This document shows, piece by piece, positions 21,536-31,227 of a DNA stretch of 64,000 nt. A program made the position numbers and the translations under genes. Positions within the stretch are counted from its first letter, which is position 1, and every line of letters begins with the position of its first letter. The notes beneath the pieces were generated by a model. That model had not been told where the DNA came from. It was given only the letters and a program-made list of their open reading frames with translations, and did not search any database. Source of the stretch: Corynespora cassiicola (Eukaryota > Ascomycota > Dothideomycetes > Pleosporales > Corynesporascaceae); assembly GCA_022059125.1 (NCBI GenBank), contig JAEUWY010000004.1:2666001-2730000 (forward strand), given 5' to 3'.

Positions 21536-24500
21536 TCAGATCAACCGCCCCCTCTCCTCCATCCCCCCAATCACCACCCCAAAGTTGCCAGGAAACAAGC
21601 CTTTGACCCCGGCATAAACGCCCCAGAACCAATCCCTGTTGATGTCCTCGGCCTCCCTAATCTCCGCAAACTTGGGGAACATGAGCTCATCCTTGACGCC
21701 CTCGTCCGGAAAGTACCCCCACTTGGCCTGCACGCGCAACCCCACGCCCCCATCGGGCGGGAACCTCTGCCCCGCCACCGCCGCGGCGGCAGCAACAGCA
21801 GCAGTAGAGGCAACCGCTCCGCCGGGAGGCGGCGACGACGTGGATGCGGATGTCACCCCCGCCGCCGTGGACGTGGGCGAACGATACCTGTGCACCGAGC
21901 CATCCGTCTCGCGCCAGGTATAATTCTCTGCGCGCTCACGAGGCGCAGGGAGCGACGCTGCGGTCGGGCTTTGTGGGGAGTTGGCTCCATTCGCGGTATC
22001 GCCGTCGTCGCGCAGGGCGTGGCCGCCGACGAGGTCGCGCACCACTTTGCGGCGCTGTCCGCCGTTGCGGTCTTCGAAGCCGACGATGACCATGCGGTGG
22101 CCGCGCAGGCAGCGGCGCCAGCCGTTCATGCCGTTTTCTTTGCTGATGCGGCCCACGACTACGAGCTTGTGGTAGCAGCTCATGCAAATGTCGTAGTCGC
22201 CGGTGTTGCATTTGAGGCAGTGGTATCGTGTGTTGGAGGGTGGGATTGGGTACGTGCAAACATTACATATGGTCGTGAAAGTGAGGGGGCGGAAGGTAGT
22301 GTTGACGATGGTGATTTCGCCGGGACCGCGGATTAGGGATGCAGTTCTTGGGGTAAGCGGGGGGGTCATGGCTCCAGGGGAATGGCTTGATGGGGTAGGA
22401 CCAGGAGAGAGGGAGTTCGATTCGGGGCGAGGAGTTGACGGTGTGGAACTGGAATTTGTGTCCGTTCTCCTCTCTCTCGGCTTGTGCATGACTGGAAGTA
22501 GAGGATGAGTGCAGTGTTTGCCTTGATTCACGCAGTCGTTGCAGAATCCCCACTCGCCCTCATTGCAAATGTCGCACTTCCAGTAACATGAATTTGCAAA
22601 GACTTTGCATATATCGCAGAATACTCCCGACTCTAGTCGATGTGCTGGATCATCCTCGCTCATGAGCCTGTGAGGTAGCTGCGTTGATTCGGTGAGTGGA
22701 GTTGAAGGTCTGTAATAACGGCGGCCAACCAAAATATGAGGATGTTCATGATTTGGAGGATAACCCCCTGGAGGTGCTTTTTGTTCATACCGCTTCCATG
22801 CTGCCCAGCCGAAGCCAAACCAATGCTTACAACCTCTCCCGTGACGATAGCAGCTGCGACAAACGTTGTAGTCACCTCCCTCACAACGCGAACAGTTGAA
22901 GTGGAGATCGTATTCAATGTGCTCTTTGTTGCATTTCCTGCATGCTATCTGGGGTTCGGCGTAGAGGGTGGGGGCAATGGAAGGCTGTCTCGAGTGTGGT
23001 AAAGATGTGGCGGTATCTGTGTTAGGGCGTGGAAATGTAGCTGGGGAGGCTAATGGAGGTGTGCTGGTAGTCGTTGGTCGAGGCTGCCTGACTCCAGTCG
23101 GGTCAGTGGTTCTACGGGACGCAGGCGGATGAGATGGTTGGGTGAGCGGAGCTGATGCTGGTGTTGTTGTCGTTGTCGATAAGGGAGACGAAACTACAGC
23201 CGTAGAGCTACTAGGACTTTCAGATGTGGGAATATTGAATGCGGACCTTCTGGGTGAGTTAGGATTGGACGATGAAATGCTATTGCGAAACTGCTGCCGT
23301 TCCTCGAGCGTAGTTCTATGTTGGTTATCCGACTGGCGCCGGCGGGTCGGTGGCGCACAGTCTGGCGTTGAAGGTCTGTCATTCTCCTGTCGAATCGAAG
23401 ACACGGACAGAGCTGGGGGGCGCTCTGCCCTTCTAGACGACCTCGTGCTGCCTTGGCTCGACGATCTCCTGTGGGCTGTTCGTCCACCTTGATTTGCAGC
23501 TTGGATCAGGCCAGGGTTAGAAACCGGAGGTGGAGGTCTGCTCGAGTTCTGTGGAGTCGATGTTCTGCTACCTGACCGTTCGCCAGGCCTATGTCTTGAT
23601 GTCTCATCGTCTCGGACTAGTGGACTGCGCACATCTTGAGGCGCCACCGTTGCCGAATGCGCCAACCCTTCTCTTGCCAGTCTCTCTCGCCTTTCCCTCC
23701 TTTCCCGTTGCCGTTCGGCCTGGCGTCTCCGGTATGCTTGCGCAATTCTTTCACTAATCTCATCCTCTTGGGCCACATCGATGTTATTGAGGTCAATGCC
23801 GTCTAGCAGGCCTTCTTCCATGATCTGCCTCATAATCTCCTCCTCGATTTCTTGCGAATCGATTTCGGAGGCGCTGAGTAGGGAGCGCAAGCTGGATTGA
23901 TGCTCGATCACTCTCGGAGGCACAATATCTCTCGATGGTGGGGCCGCAGGGCTTGCATTGTGACTCCTAGATCTCCTTTCGTCCCGGCCTCGCCTGGATT
24001 CTCGACTCGCCTCTCTACTCCTGTCCCGTCTCCGATCCCTTGGCGGCTCCAGCGTGTGTGCGCCTCCGTTCCCGCTCGAAGTCGGAATCCCCACCTCCCT
24101 CAAGCTCAACTGCTGCACCTCCTCCAACAACCTCCTCTCCTCGTCTGCGCCCGGATCCTCCCTCCGTCTCAACTTGGGCAGTACATTATCTCCGGGTTTG
24201 AACTTTTCTCGGTCATTCTTCTTGTCCTGCTCGCTCTTGCCTCGCTCCGGGTTCGCTTTTATGAACATGTCAAGGAGGGTGGTGACGGTCGCATTGGGCT
24301 GGGTGGACCGCACACTTGCGCGGCATGATGGGCAGGTATACGGGTGGAGCGAGGTGGCGGTAGAGGCCTGAAAGGCAAACCATTCCTTCAAGCAGGCGCC
24401 GCAAAAAGTGTGCAAGCAGTCGAGGAGCGTGAGTGGCTGGTAGAGTAGTTCAGTGCATATCTGAAAGGACCGTTAGCGACCGTGGAACATCCCTGTGAAG

Positions 24501-24774
24501 GTGCAGGCGGAGCAGGCCGGGCCGGGGTCGAACAGAGCAGGAAGTGTCTATCCGTAGCGGGCGGGCGGAGCGGCGGGAGGGCATGGTGGGAGACGTTTGA
24601 TATGGGGGGGCTCTGTGGGCGAGGCGTGAGGTTCGCGCACCCCTCGTCACCGTCCTCGAGCCGTGGCTGGCACCTCCGCTCCGCAGCGACAGGCCCCTCG
24701 ACGAAGAACACACTCACCGAGCAGCTAAGCTCCCTCTCCAGATCCACCATGCGCGCGCTCGCGTCCTCGGCCAT
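21536..24774 (-). CDS. RING / triple ZZ zinc-finger / SH3-like protein, probable E3 ubiquitin ligase
   Basis: Two exons (24774-24718, 24460-21536; 257-nt intron) give 993 aa. The C3HC4 RING is at residues 18-65 (C18, C21, C34, H36, C39, C42, C62, C65), and the intron splits it between the first two cysteines. Residues about 100-480 are low-complexity and Arg/Ser/Pro-rich, with a highly charged helix (RRRQAERQRERRERRERLA). Three ZZ-like zinc fingers follow at about 526-565 (CRKCNKEHIEYDLHFNCSRC), 634-671 (CDICKVFANSCYWKCDIC) and 751-808 (CNVCTYPI and CLKCNTGDYDICMSC). The last about 60 residues look like an SH3 fold (DWFWGVYAGVKGLFPGNFGVV). RING plus ZZ argues for a ligase that reads degrons or partners through ZZ. 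The substrate is unknown. Confidence 0.9.
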
Positions 24775-25958
24775 GGCGGCGGCGACAGGCTTTTTCCAAG
24801 CAGAAACGACCGTGGGCGAGGTTCAGGCTCAAAGGACGGGCGCCGGCTTTGCGGTCAGAGCTGGGGGCAGCGCAGGCGGGTGCGAGGTGCGCCATGGGCT
24901 TGGCGACGAAGCGGTGGAGGCGGGCGGGCGGCGGGCAGCGGGCGGCGGGAGACGTCAACTCGCACCCAGCGCAACCACTGCCAGCGCATCCGCATCCAAA
25001 TGCGTGCACCGCTGCCTGTCGCTGCGCCGTCACGTCAGCCGGCCAGCTAAGGTTTCAGCAGCTGAGGCGCCCGCACGCAAGGGAGACTGCAGATGACTGC
25101 AGATGCACCCAGACAGAGCTGGCGTCTGCAGCGACAGTGTACCCCGAGTCACGCGACCACAGCTCTGGTCACGGCCTGAGGCCTCCGTTTGGAATGCCCT
25201 GCCCACCGCATCCCTCCTGTCCCACTTGGCCTCGGCCGCACCGCGACTGGAGGCGGCGGCGCCTCCAAGGGTCCTGCTCGTCAATCCGGCAGTCGTTGCA
25301 GCTGCCGTTTGGCGATGCCGTTTGGTGTTATCTCACCTTTTCTCCACTTGATCAATGCTTCTGCCGTGTGCAGCTCGTCTCTGATTCATGCCCGCCCATC
25401 TTGAAACAGCACGGCATCTGAGATCCGGAAACATGAGAGACACCCTGGCCTTAGAACCTGCGTTCCTCACATTTAAGGTTGGGCAAGCTTTTCGCCAGTT
25501 CTGCAAGGCATGAATCGTTCCTCCAAGGTTCCAATCCACCAAGCCTGAGTCGGGTCACGTGTCGCTCAACCTCCGCCGCCTCACGCCGACGCACAACACG
25601 ACTCGACTACGGGGGCGCTATCTAACGTGTAGTCGTAATAAAGCGTATGCAGTCAATTTCTCAAGGTTCGCGCCTTCGTTTTAGAGTTCTGTAAAACGTG
25701 TAGTCCTGTCTGCACGAGCACTGATGAAAGATGGCCCTTGGACACGAACGGATCGATTCGGAGACAGGCTAATAACTAGCTATTTACAATTTAACTAAGG
25801 AATTTTTCTTCTTCTTGAAATCCACATATTTCAAATAAAAGCAAGTATACTCAGCACAGAAACAACAACTTCAAACCCTCGTCCGTTCAAGGAGTGTAAT
25901 CGTGATCCAGCACATCTTGGTGTCCGATATTTCACTTTCCTAGTTACCTGCCCCGTAT
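24775..25958. other. GC-rich promoter region, then 3' region of the repeat-protein gene
   Basis: About 1.2 kb, very GC-rich to about 25.3 kb. Overlapping ORFs on both strands (for example 24482-25096 and 24849-25421) reflect composition; none has motifs. The last 300 bp is AT-rich and is likely the 3' UTR of the repeat-protein gene. Confidence 0.5.
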
Positions 25959-27463
25959 TTACTGAGCGCCAGCGGCACCAGCAGCTCCCGCACCCTGCGC
26001 ACCCTGAGCACCCTGAGCACCCTGAGCACCCTGAGCACCAGTGGCCTGGCCCTGAGCAGCACCCGCACCAGCCTGTTGTCCCTGGGCACCACCGGCCTGT
26101 TGTCCCTGAGCACCGCCGGCCTGCTGTCCCTGAGCACCACCGGCCTGCTGTCCCTGAGCACCGCCGGCCTGTTGTCCCTGAGCACCGCCGGCCTGTTGTC
26201 CCTGAGCACCACCGGCCTGCTGTCCCTGAGCACCGCCGGCCTGCTGTCCCTGAGCACCACCAGCCTGCTGCTGAGCTGCAGCACCGCCCTGTTGCTGCTG
26301 GGCAGCGCCACCCTGTTGAGCCTGAGCACCACCCTGCTGAGCCGCACCAGCTGGATTCTGTTAGCATGCACAACATTGAACAGAGATCAAATAAACTTAC
26401 TGTTTCCGGCAGCACCAGCGGCGCCGGCCTGTCCCTGAGCGGTTCCAGCTTGACCCTGAGCGGCACCAGCCTGGCCTTGAGCACCACCAGCGGCAGCACC
26501 TGCACCTAAGTTCATGTCAGTGGTGCAATCGGGACAGAGATATGAGTAGACTTACCACCGGGGGTAGCAAGAGCAGCGTTCACGCTGTTGTCAACAACGC
26601 CGTTGCCCTGGCCAGAAGCAAGGTTCTGGGCCGCGGTGAACGCAGCCTGGGGAGAACCAGGGGCCTGACCGGGCTGGGTCGCACCGGCACCCTGGACACC
26701 GCCAGCTACACCAGTCTGGTCGCAGGCCTGAGGGCGGACGGACTGGCTGGTGGAGCCGGTAGACGCGAAGTAAGCGTCAATGTTGGGGAGAACTGTGATA
26801 ATCAGCAAGACATTACAATATCAAATCTAGGCTATAGGACATACCGTTGACGCAGCGGTTCTGGTTGATCAGATCAATGTTCTGGACAGCAGCGCGGCCC
26901 TTGACAGACATCTCCTGGAGCTTGTCGACGACATCCTGGAAGGATCCGCCGGTGGCAAGAGTGCTGTTAGCACCCTGGAGGTTGGGGTCCGTGGCGCCCA
27001 TAGCCTGGTCGATGATAGCCTTGTGGTTGAGCTCGTCAACCTCAGCGTTGAAGGCAACAGTCGCGGCTTGCTTGAAAGCGACATTGTTCTGGATGCTAGC
27101 ACCAGTGTCGAGGAAGTTAGACACCATGGAAGTATCGGCCATCCAGTTGGAGACTGCAGTTGCGAGATCGCCTGAGGTAGGCGTTTGGCCGTTGGCAGTG
27201 CCTGCGCCTTGCTGAGGAGCATTCTGGGCTCCCGTGGTTCCCTGCTGACCCTGAGCACCAGTGTTGCCAGTGGCTCCCTGGGCCCCAGTTGCACCCGTTG
27301 CGCCCTGTTGTTGTTGTTGTTGTCCAGCGGCCGCTCCAGCGCCCGTTTGCGTGCCAGCACCAGCTTGAGTGGCTCCCGCATTAGCATTACCCTGGCCTTG
27401 CTGGGCAAAGGGAGCAGCAAGAGCTGCAGAGGAGAGGAGAGAAGCGAGGATTATGTACTTCAT
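25959..27463 (-). CDS. Secreted Gly/Ala/Gln-rich repeat protein
   Basis: Four exons (27463-26845, 26792-26556, 26505-26401, 26350-25959) sum to 1353 nt, giving 450 aa. A signal peptide (MKYIILASLLSSAALAAP) is followed by a Gln/Gly/Ala/Thr linker. A conserved fungal domain follows (about residues 95-235) with SNWMADTSMVSNFLDTGASI, AFNAEVDELNHKAIIDQAMG and NRCVNVLPNIDAYFA. That domain is common in secreted ascomycete proteins of unknown function and has ferritin-like helical spacing (my inference). The C-terminal about 180 residues are repeats: eight units of GGAQGQQA, then five GAQ units. It ends GAAGAAGAQ with no GPI tail. For intron 3 only the acceptor before CTGGTGCGGC keeps the repeat frame. 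Likely a wall or matrix protein. Confidence 0.88.
26072..26263 (-). repeat. Eight tandem 24-bp units encoding GGAQGQQA
   Basis: Eight consecutive 24-bp units without indels. The differences among units are at third codon positions only (Gln CAA/CAG, Gly GGT/GGC and a GCC/GCT alanine), so all eight translate identically. A shorter 9-bp array encoding (GAQ)5 follows at about 25996-26040. Confidence 0.93.
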
Positions 27464-28876
27464 CTTGAAGATTTAGGTGGTAGTAATAAAAACTGGAGAA
27501 GAAAGTTATGTACGGAAGTAAGTACTTTTGAAATATGGTTGGAAGATGTGGAATATAAGTTATTAGCCAGTAAGGAATGTGGAGCCTGCCCGATCAACAA
27601 AAAAGAGCGGGTGCATCTGGGGTATTTGTATGCTGTTAGTTGAGCTCTTCGGTTAGCTGCCGCAAAGGCAGTGTCTGCACTCGCGACCTCAGGGCCCGAC
27701 GCATTGGTGTCTGTTTCTGGAACAGAACAACTCGCGACCACTTGGCGGCAGCTTTCGTGTAGGAGGCGCATCTTGGCCCTTGCCGTCACGCCTCTGGCAG
27801 GTGATGCTCAACCAGGAAGCAGTATATCCGGCCCAAGTCCACACACCATTTGGCGACGGTGAGGTGTGGGCACCAAACACGAAAGCGGAATCGCCCGGGA
27901 GAACCCTGGACAAAGACCTAGTAAACACACCTATGATGTTTAGAGTTGGGGGCCGATGTTTTGCTGGCGTCTGGGTAGCGTTTCGAGGCTTGGCACTCGA
28001 AGCTTGGAGGTGATCTCCAGTCTTAAGTTGCCCTTGTCAAGCTTAGCGGCCCGAGCGTAATGGCTCCAGTTGCTGTCTAAACTCCATAGACCGGTAACCA
28101 GCATGAATTTTGTCGAGACGGCTATGGCGCAGGTACCAGCGCTCGGACAAAATTCATCGGCACCTATACCGTGAACGTATGCTTTACAATCGCCTGGGCC
28201 CTACTAGCAGGTGTCATTCGAATAGTGTTCATCAGAGATGTGGGTAATCCGGCTGTCGCGATGATTTTGCCGTACTTCACCGTTTGAGGTGCGGTTCCGA
28301 ATGCGAGCGTCGGCTAGACCCGACAGTATCGTATGTGTTGCCAAAGTCCTACCTCAGAGTTGTTTTGGGTGAGGAAGCCAGACCTCAGGATTGTTAATGA
28401 GTCACAGATGTGGGGAAAACCGGGCTAGAAACACGGAGCACGGAGGCGTTGAAGCAGGCTCCGATGGCATACCAAACGGCTGGGAAAGCATCGGAAGAGC
28501 ATGCTCGCACAAGGCATTGACCATATTTGCCGGGGGATGATATAGCAACCAATGCTGTGCACACGATGAGGCCAAAAGCAAGAAAACTCAGTTTCTGTTG
28601 ATCGAACAGTCGCACATCTTCATCAAATATCGAGCGAGCAAAGCCTTAGGTCAGTAGGGAATGGCTGATTTTTCGAGAAGATGAAAAGCTTGGCCCACCT
28701 TTTGCAGCTTCCGTAGTCTCCAAAAAAGGACCGCACCAGCAGATTCTGCCTCTATCGTCACACCGGCGATAGTCGACAAAGGCGGCAATCACAGCGCGGG
28801 GACTTCAGGCATATACCCCAGCACTTTCGAAATACCAGGCCCAAGCGTCAGCTCGGTAACATTGTATCTACTGGGC
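27464..28876. other. Intergenic with a weak coding hint
   Basis: About 1.4 kb between two minus-strand genes. A minus-strand frame ending at 28394 (about 78 codons, LSFLAFGLIVCTALVAIS then four cysteines) and a plus-strand stretch at about 28130-28287 (hydrophobic CFTIAWALLAGVIRIVF) both look membrane-like. Neither has a start or exon partners I can support. They may be remnants. Confidence 0.35.
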
Positions 28877-29692
28877 CTAGGGCACAGTCTGCACAGCCTC
28901 GTCCTTTCTTCCTGATCCGGAAAGTTCGGACATAGGAACTTCAGCCCCCTCGATATGGTCCTTCTCCTCGGTCCACCCCCTCCATTCGACTCCCTGAGAT
29001 GGATCCATTTCAGTTTCGATCTTGCGGATGATTTTTGCCGGGTTACCTGCTGCAACATGGAAATCGGGAATGCTCTTGGTGACTACACTTCCAGCGCCGA
29101 TCGTACAGCCTCGTCCAATGTTGACACCGGGTAGTATTACCACATTACCACCAATCCAGCAATCCTCACCTATGTGAATCTCTTTGCCAAGCTCTGGTCC
29201 ACGCGTGCCTTGCCGAACGACAGGATCCAAGGGGTGCGTCCCAGAGTAAAACGAAACATTGGGGCCGACAAGAGTCCGTGACCCTATCGTTATGAGGCAA
29301 GTATCGAGAAACACAGCGTGGAAGTTGATGAAGACGTTCTGTCCCAGACGGACGTTGTAACCGTAGTCCATTGCGACTGGCGGCTCGACCCATGGATCAT
29401 TCTCAAATAGTGCATCATCTTCTTCGGAAGTAGCAGCTTGCGGTGGAAGTGGAGTCTTATCGTTTACAACACTGCACACTGTAAGATTGATGCAGCCGTT
29501 GTGGTAGTAGAAGCGATCTGCTTACTCCCGCCATAGCTCAGTCAGTCGTCGGCGCGACACATCTCCGGCATTGTTGTAGTACGTCCATGCTTTTTTGCAG
29601 CGAGCTCTATCAGCTACCAATTCAGGAGTGAAGGCGTGGTACAACTCGCCGCGCGCCATTCGCTGCCTATTCACCTGATCGGAAACCGGCAT
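28877..29692 (-). CDS. Maltose/galactoside O-acetyltransferase-like (NodL/LacA family)
   Basis: Two exons (29692-29526, 29471-28877) give 253 aa. Intron 1 has two nearby AG acceptors; only the inner one keeps the frame, giving LTELWRDVVNDKTP. Residues about 10-60 form the maltose-acetyltransferase cap ([20 protein letters not shown]). A left-handed beta-helix of hexapeptide repeats follows, with the family block [14 protein letters not shown], then [19 protein letters not shown] and [20 protein letters not shown]. The expected catalytic His is in SGTHPLDP. These trimeric enzymes use acetyl-CoA to acetylate sugars. A charged tail of about 45 residues beyond the helix is longer than in bacterial homologues. 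Confidence 0.94.
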
Positions 29693-30120
29693 TTTAAGTA
29701 GTCTGTTCAGACAGATTCAAAGGAATCAGAAAATCTGGCAAAAGCGAATGTGACCAGGTCAAGACCTGAGGCGGGTGGAAGCTGCGGGATGAAGTCACAT
29801 GAGTAAGTAGGATGTCCAGGTGGTCGTCTAGATCGATGGATGCTTTAGCCTGAGGCGGTAAGCTCTCGGATTATTGTTGATCCTCCTGCGCCAAGCGATC
29901 CGGCCGTGACTTCATCGGCCGCAACCGAGTCGTAGCCCGCCCTCGTGGACAAAACACCCGCCGAAGCTCTAACTTAGTATTGTTCCCTTGTCGTGGCTTA
30001 CCGCTCGCTCTGCGCCCTTTGCGGGCCCTTTGACCGCTATTTCCTTCGAACATGTTTTAATCTCCTCTCAGACTTTCCCGTACACGCGCTTCCAGTCTGA
30101 AGCCCATTTCGATAAACGAC
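29693..30120. promoter_or_regulatory. Divergent promoter, acetyltransferase / Ste14
   Basis: The 428 bp between divergent ATGs must serve both genes. No TATA box is apparent; C/T-rich segments precede the Ste14 start. Confidence 0.5.
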
Positions 30121-31038
30121 ATGACCAGCGCTCGCAACGGTGCGCCTGCCGAGTCGCACCCGGAGATATCATATCCAACTAATCGGCCTGTTGAACCAGG
30201 TGACTGGTCGCCGGAGGTAGAAGCGAAGTTGCGCGCCCAAGCAGCGGACAGCGTCAACGCGATAAGCCGTAATGGTCTACCACGCGCTTTCTACCCCGGA
30301 GGAGACCGCTCCCTTTCTGGAATCGCCATCCGAGCATTCTGCTTGGGCATAGGTGCCGCCACGGGCTTCGTCTTGACGGCTGCACTCCTCTGGTACGACA
30401 GTCGCTTTTGGCGGCCATGCTTCTTCACAGCAGCCTTATCCGTGTTTCATTTCCTCGAGTTTTGGACCACCGCCAAATACAATACGCCAACGGCATACAT
30501 ATCGGCTTTCCTGCTTACGAATGGAAATCACTATCGTATTGCGCATACCATCGCCTTCGTCGAAACCATCTTCACTTCGTACTTTCTCCCGTCTTGGCAG
30601 GCTCGCATCAATCCACCGGCGATTATAGTATTCGGTCTCGTAGCGGTCGTTGTTGGACAAGTTGTCAGGAGTGTGGCAATGTGTCAGGCCGGTACAAACT
30701 TCAATCATCAAGTACAATCGAAGAAGAACGATGGGCATGAATTGGTCACTGTCGGCATGTATGCCTACCTGCGCCATCCATCCTATTTTGGCTTTTTTTG
30801 GTGGGGCCTAGGGACCCAGATCGTTCTTGGAAATACTATCAGTCTCGTGGGCTATGCTGGTGTCCTATGGCACTTTTTCAATCAGAGAATCACCCGTACG
30901 TCACTAGCGATCCAATTATTAACCAAACCCCCTACTAACCCCTCTGTAGACGAAGAGAAACACTTGATACAGTTTTTTGGCGAGGAATACAAGGTGTACA
31001 AGGCTCATACTCGCGTTGGAATACCCTTTATCTCTTGA
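30121..31038 (+). CDS. STE14: Protein-S-isoprenylcysteine O-methyltransferase (ICMT)
   Basis: Read straight, the frame is open for 305 codons, but a GTACGT...CTGTAG intron at 30896-30949 (54 nt) interrupts the conserved C-terminal motif. Removing it gives RITHEEKHLIQFFGEEY and a 287-aa protein. The N-terminal about 65 residues are polar, then several membrane spans. Family marks are NGNHYRIAHTIAFVE, the cofactor region GMYAYLRHPSYFGFFWW, and the C-terminal EEKHLIQFF...YKAHTRVGIPFI. The enzyme methylates the carboxyl of farnesylated or geranylgeranylated cysteine in the ER using SAM, as the last step in CaaX processing of Ras/Rho proteins and a-factor-type pheromones. Confidence 0.96.
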   Translation: MTSARNGAPAESHPEISYPTNRPVEPGDWSPEVEAKLRAQAADSVNAISRNGLPRAFYPGGDRSLSGIAIRAFCLGIGAATGFVLTAALLWYDSRFWRPCFFTAALSVFHFLEFWTTAKYNTPTAYISAFLLTNGNHYRIAHTIAFVETIFTSYFLPSWQARINPPAIIVFGLVAVVVGQVVRSVAMCQAGTNFNHQVQSKKNDGHELVTVGMYAYLRHPSYFGFFWWGLGTQIVLGNTISLVGYAGVLWHFFNQRITRTSLAIQLLTKPPTNPSVDEEKHLIQFFGEEYKVYKAHTRVGIPFIS

Positions 31039-31227
31039 ATGTTATAGCGTGGAGTCTAGGCTAATTCATGGGAATTAAAGAGGCATGCCTTGTTGATACC
31101 GCATTTTAGCTCTCGGCTCAAAGAAGTGTCGGCTTTGTCCCACAGTAGTCGGCAATTCTTTTTGCTTTAGTCTAGGTACAGTTAGTAATAGCATTGTTCA
31201 AAGGCTGTTCTATTGTTCCCATTTCCA

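Noticed and set aside
26072..26263. CRISPR-like direct repeats
   Set aside because: Units are contiguous without spacers, coding, and the genome is eukaryotic.
25831..26505. Overlapping Cys/Ser/Gly- and Arg/Leu/Val-rich ORFs at the repeat array
   Set aside because: Alternative-frame readings of the 24-bp repeats; only the GGAQGQQA frame joins the signal-peptide exon.
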